Assembly (NCBI GenBank): GCA_021815835.1
Contig: JAKAZN010000030.1
Span: 1-9,906, forward strand
Source: Pseudomonadota bacterium
GTDB taxonomy: Bacteria > Pseudomonadota > Alphaproteobacteria > Acetobacterales > Acetobacteraceae
Direction: 5' to 3'
Length of the DNA stretch: 9,906 nucleotides
A program made the translations under genes and the position numbers. The notes under the pieces were generated by a model. The model ran no database searches. It was not told the origin of the DNA and was given only the letters and a program-made list of their open reading frames with translations. This document shows positions 5,213-9,906 of this stretch, one piece after another. Numbering within the stretch: position 1 is the first letter of the stretch; the number at the start of each line of letters is the position of its first letter.

Positions 5213-6997
5213 ATGGCCCCGCCGCCCGCCGCACTTGCCGCCCTGCCTGGGGCCGCCGCGCCGTTCGCCGATGACCAGCTGGCGCTGATCGAGACCTTGC
5301 TGCGCGACGCCAGCGCCGATCAGGTGCAATGGCTCAGCGGCTATCTGGCGGGGTTTCGCGCCGCGGCCGCGCCGCGTCCCGCCGCTTTGCCCGCCGCCGC
5401 GCCGGTGGCGCGCGCCGCGCTGACCATTCTTTACGCCACCGAATCGGGCAACGCCGAGGCGCTGGCGGCGTCCGCGCGCAAGGCGGCGCAGCGTCAGGGG
5501 TTCGCGGCCAGGCTGCTGGACATGGCCGACGCGACGCCGGCCCTGGTCGCGAAGGCGGAACGGCTGCTGGTGATCGCCTCCACCTGGGGCGAGGGCGATC
5601 CGCCGCAGCGGGCCGAGGCGTTCTACGCCGCGCTGCTCGCCGCCGACGCGCCGCGCCTGGCGGGTGTGGCGTTCTCGGTGCTGGCGCTCGGCGATCGGGC
5701 CTATGCGAATTTCTGCGAGACCGGGCGGCGGATCGACGCGCGTCTGGCGGAGCTGGGCGCGGAGCGCGCGGCGCCGCTGGTGGAATGCGATCTGGATTAC
5801 GCCGCGCCGGCGCGGGCCTGGACCGAGGCGGCGCTGACCGCGCTCGCGCCGGAAGCCGAGCCGGGCGCGGTGATCCGGGTCGATTTCGCCCGCGCCCCGG
5901 CCGCCGAGGACGCGCCCGCCGCGCCGCGCGTGACCCAAGCCGAGATCACCGAACGGTTGCTGCTGAGCTCCTCGCGCTCCTCGGCCGAGACCTGGCATGT
6001 GGAACTGTCGCTGGAAGGCACGGGCCTGTCTTACGAACCGGGCGATGCGATCGGCATCGCGCCGCGCAACGATTCGGCGCTGGTGGGCGCGGTGGCGGCG
6101 GCGGCGGGGCTGGCGGGCGATGCGGCGTTGGTCGATGCGCTCGCGGAACGCTACGACATCACCACGCTGACCGGGACCCAGTTGGCCGCCTATGCGGGGA
6201 TCGCGGGCGACGCCGCTCTGGCCGCGATCGCCGCCGATCCCGCGCGGGCGGCGGAATTTGTGCGCGATCGGCAGGTGATCGACCTGCTGGAGGCGGCGCC
6301 GGCCCAGCTTTCGGCGGATCAGCTCACGGGCCTGCTGCGGCCCTTGCCGCCGCGGCTCTATTCGGTGGCCTCGGCGCCGGAAGCGGTGGGCGCGGCGGCG
6401 CATCTGCTGATCGCGGCGGTGCGTTGGGAAAGCCATGGGCGGGCGCGCAACGGCGTGGCCTCGGTCGATCTGGCCGACCGGCGCGCGGTGGGCGAGCGTC
6501 TGTCCGTGCATGTGAAACCGAACCCGCATTTCCGGCTGCCGGCCGATCCGGACCGCAAGGTGGTGATGATCGGCCCGGGCACCGGCGTCGCGCCGTTCCG
6601 TGGCTTCCTGCAACGGCGGGAGGCGGCGGGGATCGGCGGGAAGTCGTGGCTGTTCTTCGGCGCGCGGCAGTTCACGCATGATTTCCTCTATCAGCTCGAA
6701 TTCCAGGACTGGCTGAAATCGGGCGTGCTGAGCCGGTTGGATCTGGCGTTCTCACGCGACCAGCCGGAGAAGATCTACGTCCAGGACCGCATGTGGCAGG
6801 CCCGCGCCGAGCTCTGGCGCTGGCTGGACGATGGCGCCGCCGTTTATGTCTGCGGCGACGCGAAGGCGATGGCGCGGGACGTGCACGCCACTTTGCTGCG
6901 CGTGATCGCCGAGGGCGCCGGGCGCGGCGCCGACGGCGCCGCCGCCTGGCTGCGCGCGGCGCAGCAGGACGGGCGCTACAAGCGGGATGTCTATTGA
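5213..6997 (+). CDS. cysJ: NADPH-sulfite reductase flavoprotein (alpha) subunit
   Basis: Carries electrons from NADPH through FAD and FMN to the hemoprotein CysI for reduction of sulfite to sulfide. The 594-residue product is close to E. coli CysJ (599). Domains: an N-terminal helical segment and Ala/Pro linker (1-66); a flavodoxin/FMN domain (about 68-210; TILYATESGN 71-80, STWGEGDPPQ 123-132, LGDRAYANFC 159-168); an FAD domain (about 238-445; GDAIGIAPRND 277-287, RLYSVAS 381-387, NGVAS 413-417); and an NADPH domain (about 447-594; VMIGPGTGVAPFRGFLQRR 451-469, VYVCGDAKAMARDV 544-557). It ends RYKRDVY, the conserved C-terminus of the family. The ATG at 5213 has AAGGAAA 6 bases upstream and follows the cobA stop by 13 bases. 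Its TGA overlaps the cysH ATG by one base (TGATG). Confidence 0.96.
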   Translation: MAPPPAALAALPGAAAPFADDQLALIETLLRDASADQVQWLSGYLAGFRAAAAPRPAALPAAAPVARAALTILYATESGNAEALAASARKAAQRQGFAARLLDMADATPALVAKAERLLVIASTWGEGDPPQRAEAFYAALLAADAPRLAGVAFSVLALGDRAYANFCETGRRIDARLAELGAERAAPLVECDLDYAAPARAWTEAALTALAPEAEPGAVIRVDFARAPAAEDAPAAPRVTQAEITERLLLSSSRSSAETWHVELSLEGTGLSYEPGDAIGIAPRNDSALVGAVAAAAGLAGDAALVDALAERYDITTLTGTQLAAYAGIAGDAALAAIAADPARAAEFVRDRQVIDLLEAAPAQLSADQLTGLLRPLPPRLYSVASAPEAVGAAAHLLIAAVRWESHGRARNGVASVDLADRRAVGERLSVHVKPNPHFRLPADPDRKVVMIGPGTGVAPFRGFLQRREAAGIGGKSWLFFGARQFTHDFLYQLEFQDWLKSGVLSRLDLAFSRDQPEKIYVQDRMWQARAELWRWLDDGAAVYVCGDAKAMARDVHATLLRVIAEGAGRGADGAAAWLRAAQQDGRYKRDVY

Positions 6998-7686
6998 TGT
7001 CGTCCGAAGCCGTGATCGACTCGACCGGTGCGCTTTTGCGCACCCTGATCCGCGAACGCTTCGCCGGCCGGATCGCGCTGGTCTCCGCCTTCGGGGCCGA
7101 AAGCGCGGTGCTGCTGCACCTGGCCGCCGGGATCGATCCCGGCCTGCCGGTGATCTTCCTCGATACCGGCAAGCTGTTTCCCGAGACGCTCGCGTACCGG
7201 GACGCGCTGGCGGCCCGGCTCGGCCTGACCGATCTGCGGATCGCGCGTCCGGACCCGGGGCTGCTCGGGATCGCCGATCCGGCCGGCAGCCTGTGGCGGC
7301 GCGATCCCGATCGCTGCTGCGACCTGCGCAAGGTGATGCCGCTCGACGCGGCGCTGGCCCCGTTCGATGCCTGGATCAGCGGGCGCAAGCGTTTCCAGGG
7401 CGGCGACCGCGCCGCGCTGGAGGCGGTGGAGTTCGGCACCGACTGGCGGATCAAGATCAATCCTCTGGCCAACTGGACCGAAGCCGATATCGACGCCTAT
7501 TTCGCCCGCCACGACCTGCCGCCGCATCCGTTGCGGGCCGCCGGCTACCGCTCGATCGGCTGCGTGCCCTGCACCCGCGCGGCGCGCGCCGGCGAGGCCC
7601 CCCGCGCCGGGCGTTGGGACGGCAGCGGCAAGACCGAATGCGGCATCCACAATTCGCCCAGTTTCGCCGAAAGGGCACTGGCATGA
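6997..7686 (+). CDS. cysH: Adenylyl-sulfate (APS/PAPS) reductase, [4Fe-4S] type
   Basis: Reduces activated sulfate to sulfite with thioredoxin or glutathione as donor. The 229-residue product has the nucleotide-binding stretch SAFGAES (30-36), FLDTGKLFPET (54-64), the Cys pair Cys107-Cys108 and the CxxC Cys189-Cys192 that together bind a [4Fe-4S] cluster, GRKRFQGG (129-136), and the C-terminal catalytic KTECGIH (212-218) with Cys215. The cluster cysteines place it with the iron-sulfur reductases, which mainly use APS, rather than with cluster-free PAPS reductases such as E. coli CysH. If so, APS kinase would not be needed. The ATG at 6997 overlaps the cysJ stop; a longer reading frame upstream would run back into cysJ and is rejected. 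The stop overlaps cysI (ATGA). Confidence 0.95.
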   Translation: MSSEAVIDSTGALLRTLIRERFAGRIALVSAFGAESAVLLHLAAGIDPGLPVIFLDTGKLFPETLAYRDALAARLGLTDLRIARPDPGLLGIADPAGSLWRRDPDRCCDLRKVMPLDAALAPFDAWISGRKRFQGGDRAALEAVEFGTDWRIKINPLANWTEADIDAYFARHDLPPHPLRAAGYRSIGCVPCTRAARAGEAPRAGRWDGSGKTECGIHNSPSFAERALA

Positions 7687-9386
7687 GCACCCTGTCTCGC
7701 AACGAGACGATCAAGGCCGAGAGCCGCCTTCTGCGCGGCACCATCGCCGCGGGTCTGGACGATGCGGTCACCGGCGCGCTGGCCGAGGACGACACGCAGC
7801 TCACCAAGTTCCACGGCATCTATCAGCAGGACGACCGCGATCTGCGTCCCGAGCGGATGAAGAAGCGGATGGAGAAGGCGTTCAGCTTCATGGCCCGGCT
7901 GCGTGTGCCGGGCGGCGTGCTCACGCCCGCGCAATGGCTGGCGATGGACCGGATGGCGCGGGATCGCGCGAACGGCACCTTGCGCCTGACCACGCGCCAG
8001 ACGATCCAGTTCCACGGCATCATCAAGAGCAATCTGCGTCCCGCGATCCAGGCGATCCATGCGGCGATGCTGGACACCATCGCCGCCTGCGGCGACGTGA
8101 ACCGCAACGTGATCTGCACGCCCAACCCCGCGCGCGGACCGGTGCATGACGAGGCGCTGGCGATGGCGCGCGCGATCAGCGCCCATCTGCTGCCGAAATC
8201 CCGCGCCTGGCACGAGATCTTCATCGACGGCGCCCCCGTGGCCGGCGGCGAGGAGGAGGACGAGCCGATCCTCGGGCGCACCTATCTGCCGCGCAAGTTC
8301 AAGATCGCGATCGCGATCCCGCCGTTGAACGACGTGGACGCCTTCGCCCATGAGCTCGGCCTGATCGCGATCGCGGAACACGGCCACATCGTCGGCTACA
8401 ACGTGGCGGTCGGCGGCGGGATGGGCATGACCCATGGCGAGCCGGACACGTTCCCGCGCACCGGGGACCTGATCGGCTTCTGCACGCCCGACCAGGTTCT
8501 GGCGGTGGCCGAGCAGGTGGTCACGGTGCAGCGCGACTGGGGCGACCGGTCCGACCGCAAGCACGCGCGGCTGAAATACACCATCGAACGGCACGGCCTG
8601 GCGGCGTTTGTCGCCGAGCTGGAGCGCCGGCTCGGCTTCGCGCTGGCGCCGGCCCGGACCTACGCATTCACCCGCTCGGGCGATCTGTCCGGCTGGGAGG
8701 AGGGGGCCGATGGGCGCTGGCATTTCGGCCTGTTCGTGGAGAACGGCCGCGTCGCCGACCTGCCCGGACGGGCGCTGCTGAGCGGGCTGCGCGCGATCGC
8801 CGAGGCCCATGACGGGCGGATCATCCTGACGCCCAACCAGCACGTGCTGATCGCCGATATCGCGCCCGCGCGGAAGGATGCCATCGCCGCGCTCCTGTCC
8901 GCGCACGGGCTGGACCGGGCGCCGTCGGCGCTGCGGCGCAACGCCATGGCCTGCGTCGCGCTGCCGACCTGCGGCCTCGCGCTGGCGGAAAGCGAACGCT
9001 ATCTGCCGAGCCTGATCGACGCCCTGGAAGACGCGGCCGCCGGATCGGGCCTGGCCGATGACGAGATCACCATCCGCATGACCGGCTGCCCGAACGGGTG
9101 CGCGCGGCCCTATCTGGCGGAGATCGGCCTCGTCGGCGTACGGCCCGGGATCTACAATCTTTATCTCGGCGGGGCATTCGACGGATCGCGCCTGTCGAAA
9201 CTCTACCGCCGCGAGATCGGCCACGACGCGATCCTGGCCGCGCTCCGCCCGCTGTTCGCGGCCTATGCCGCCGGGCGCGCGCCGGGCGAGCATTTCGCCG
9301 ATTACGCGATCCGCGCCGGGATCATCGCCCCCACCATCGCGGGCAACCGGTTCCACGAAGACCTTCCGGCCGATCTGGCCGCGTGA
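7683..9386 (+). CDS. cysI: NADPH-sulfite reductase hemoprotein (beta) subunit
   Basis: Binds siroheme and a [4Fe-4S] cluster and performs the six-electron reduction of sulfite to sulfide, fed by CysJ. The 567-residue product nearly equals E. coli CysI (570). Cluster/siroheme ligands are Cys424, Cys430 (CVALPTC), Cys469 and Cys473 (CPNGC), each exactly ten positions before E. coli 434/440/479/483. Basic residues lining the siroheme/sulfite site are seen in RLRVPGG (about Arg74), NRNVICTPNP (Arg141) and LPRKFKIA (Lys205, Lys207). Both ferredoxin-like half-domains and both siroheme half-domains are present. The ATG at 7683 overlaps the cysH TGA and has AAAGGG about 7 bases upstream. It pairs with cysJ, so this is the NADPH-dependent enzyme rather than a ferredoxin-dependent one. 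TGA stop, 19 bases before a small ORF. Confidence 0.97.
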   Translation: MSTLSRNETIKAESRLLRGTIAAGLDDAVTGALAEDDTQLTKFHGIYQQDDRDLRPERMKKRMEKAFSFMARLRVPGGVLTPAQWLAMDRMARDRANGTLRLTTRQTIQFHGIIKSNLRPAIQAIHAAMLDTIAACGDVNRNVICTPNPARGPVHDEALAMARAISAHLLPKSRAWHEIFIDGAPVAGGEEEDEPILGRTYLPRKFKIAIAIPPLNDVDAFAHELGLIAIAEHGHIVGYNVAVGGGMGMTHGEPDTFPRTGDLIGFCTPDQVLAVAEQVVTVQRDWGDRSDRKHARLKYTIERHGLAAFVAELERRLGFALAPARTYAFTRSGDLSGWEEGADGRWHFGLFVENGRVADLPGRALLSGLRAIAEAHDGRIILTPNQHVLIADIAPARKDAIAALLSAHGLDRAPSALRRNAMACVALPTCGLALAESERYLPSLIDALEDAAAGSGLADDEITIRMTGCPNGCARPYLAEIGLVGVRPGIYNLYLGGAFDGSRLSKLYRREIGHDAILAALRPLFAAYAAGRAPGEHFADYAIRAGIIAPTIAGNRFHEDLPADLAA

Positions 9387-9390
9387 GACG

Positions 9391-9396
9391 AAAGGA
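9391..9396 (+). promoter_or_regulatory. Ribosome binding site of the small ORF after cysI
   Basis: AAAGGA lies 9 bases before the ATG at 9406. It is the main local evidence that the small ORF is translated. Confidence 0.5.
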
Positions 9397-9405
9397 CCCC
9401 CACCG

Positions 9406-9531
9406 ATGAGCGTCGGGCTTGCGGCGATCTACAGCCTGCTGCATCTGGGCTGCCAACGCGCCAGGGCGCTCCGCTTCCGGCGGGGCGCGCGGCACACTCC
9501 GGCGGTTGCCGGCATGGGAGGGATGGCATGA
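9406..9531 (+). CDS. Small ORF (41 aa) between cysI and cysK, unknown
   Basis: A 41-residue product starting [21 protein letters not shown] do not recognise it. The first 17 residues are mostly hydrophobic and could form a short membrane-seeking helix. Residues 18-29 are strongly basic (five Arg in [12 protein letters not shown]), and the end is Gly/Met-rich. There is a single Cys (16) and no CxxC, so it is not a ferredoxin-like CysX. In favour of a real gene: AAAGGA at good spacing, position inside the operon, a 4-base ATGA overlap with cysK, and mostly G/C third positions. Against: its short length, somewhat more A/T third positions than neighbours, and no known domain. It may be a small protein, a coupling peptide that brings ribosomes to cysK, or a gene remnant. 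Confidence 0.45.
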   Translation: MSVGLAAIYSLLHLGCQRARALRFRRGARHTPAVAGMGGMA

Positions 9532-9906
9532 GCGAACGGAAGCCCCTGGTCCTGGATCGTCCGCATCGCGGGCGCATCTACGACAGCATCGCCGAAACCA
9601 TCGGCAACACGCCGCTGGTCCGCATCCCGCGCATCGCGGCGGAGGAAGGCATCACCGCGGATATCTGCCTCAAGCTCGAATTCTTCAACCCGATCGCCTC
9701 GGTGAAGGACCGGATCGGGGTCAACATGATCCTGGCGATGGAGGCGGATGGCAGCCTCAAGCCCGGCGGCACGATCATCGAGCCGACCTCGGGCAATACC
9801 GGCATCGGGCTCGCCTTCGTCGCGGCCGCGCGCGGCTACCGGCTGGTGCTGACGATGCCGGAATCGGTCTCGATCGAGCGGCGCAAGATGCTTGCCGATC
9901 TCTGCG
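9528..9906 (+). CDS. cysK: Cysteine synthase (O-acetylserine sulfhydrylase), 5' part only
   Basis: PLP enzyme that joins sulfide to O-acetylserine to give cysteine, the last step of the pathway encoded by this operon. The first 126 residues are visible before the window ends. They include [14 protein letters not shown] (20-33), the PLP-lysine motif PIASVKDR (Lys60) and the phosphate/substrate loop PTSGNTG (86-92). The N-terminal extension of about 18 residues ([18 protein letters not shown]) is like that of alphaproteobacterial cysteine synthases. The ATG at 9528 overlaps the end of the small ORF and has GGGAGG six bases upstream. CysK versus CysM or cystathionine beta-synthase cannot be fully settled from the fragment; the context favours cysteine synthase. 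Confidence 0.93.
   Translation, partial: MSERKPLVLDRPHRGRIYDSIAETIGNTPLVRIPRIAAEEGITADICLKLEFFNPIASVKDRIGVNMILAMEADGSLKPGGTIIEPTSGNTGIGLAFVAAARGYRLVLTMPESVSIERRKMLADLC

Noticed and set aside
6793..6996. Longer cysH reading frame starting inside cysJ
   Set aside because: The extra part overlaps conserved CysJ sequence in another frame; the ATG at 6997 gives the normal family length.
3772..9356. Long minus-strand open frames (480, 564 and 603 codons) opposite cobA, cysJ and cysH/cysI
   Set aside because: Mirror frames of GC-rich genes; translations are rich in Arg, Gln, His and Gly without family motifs.
9406..9531. Small ORF after cysI as CysX, DUF934 protein or cysteine attenuator peptide
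   Set aside because: Only one Cys, no CxxC and no Cys run, and no similarity in length or motif to DUF934 proteins.
1..9906. tRNA, rRNA, CRISPR array, insertion sequence, phage or defence island
   Set aside because: No regular spaced repeats, no transposase or integrase motifs, no cloverleaf and no rRNA-like stretch seen; the region is a compact housekeeping locus.

Overview
The window is very GC-rich (about 70% by eye) and almost fully coding. It looks like a chromosomal segment of an alphaproteobacterium. RpoA, L17 with an acidic C-terminal tail, S11 and S13 read as alphaproteobacterial, and the sulfur genes and base composition would fit Acetobacteraceae or a relative in Rhodospirillales. 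That placement is an inference from protein style, not from a search.

Layout. (1) Positions 46-2504, minus strand: the 3' part of the ribosomal 'alpha operon', transcribed rpsM (S13), rpsK (S11), rpoA (RNA polymerase alpha), rplQ (L17). Just upstream of rpsM is a 160-bp leader with a good sigma70-like promoter. Instead of the usual secY/adk genes, the next gene upstream is (2) a D-2-hydroxyacid dehydrogenase (2664-3659, minus). (3) A divergent intergenic region (3660-3844) holds a local AT-rich patch with repeats and a dyad. (4) Positions 3845-9906, plus strand: a tightly packed assimilatory sulfate/sulfite reduction operon. Its order is precorrin-2 dehydrogenase (CysG N-domain homologue), uroporphyrinogen-III C-methyltransferase (CysG C-domain homologue), cysJ, cysH, cysI, a 41-codon small ORF, and cysK (cut by the window end).

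How the genes work together. CysH reduces adenylyl sulfate to sulfite. CysJI reduces sulfite to sulfide with NADPH. The first two genes make the siroheme needed by CysI. CysK fixes sulfide into cysteine. Junctions overlap by 1 or 4 bases (GTGA, TGATG, ATGA, ATGA) or are spaced 13-19 bases, so one translationally coupled mRNA is likely. ATP sulfurylase (cysDN) is not in the window.

I found no mobile element, CRISPR array, tRNA, rRNA, phage or defence genes. This is a housekeeping/biosynthetic region, and I see no clear undescribed system. The points most worth a second look are the small ORF between cysI and cysK, the candidate operator of the sulfur operon, the break in ribosomal-operon synteny with its structured leader, and the G-rich repeats at the end of rplQ.
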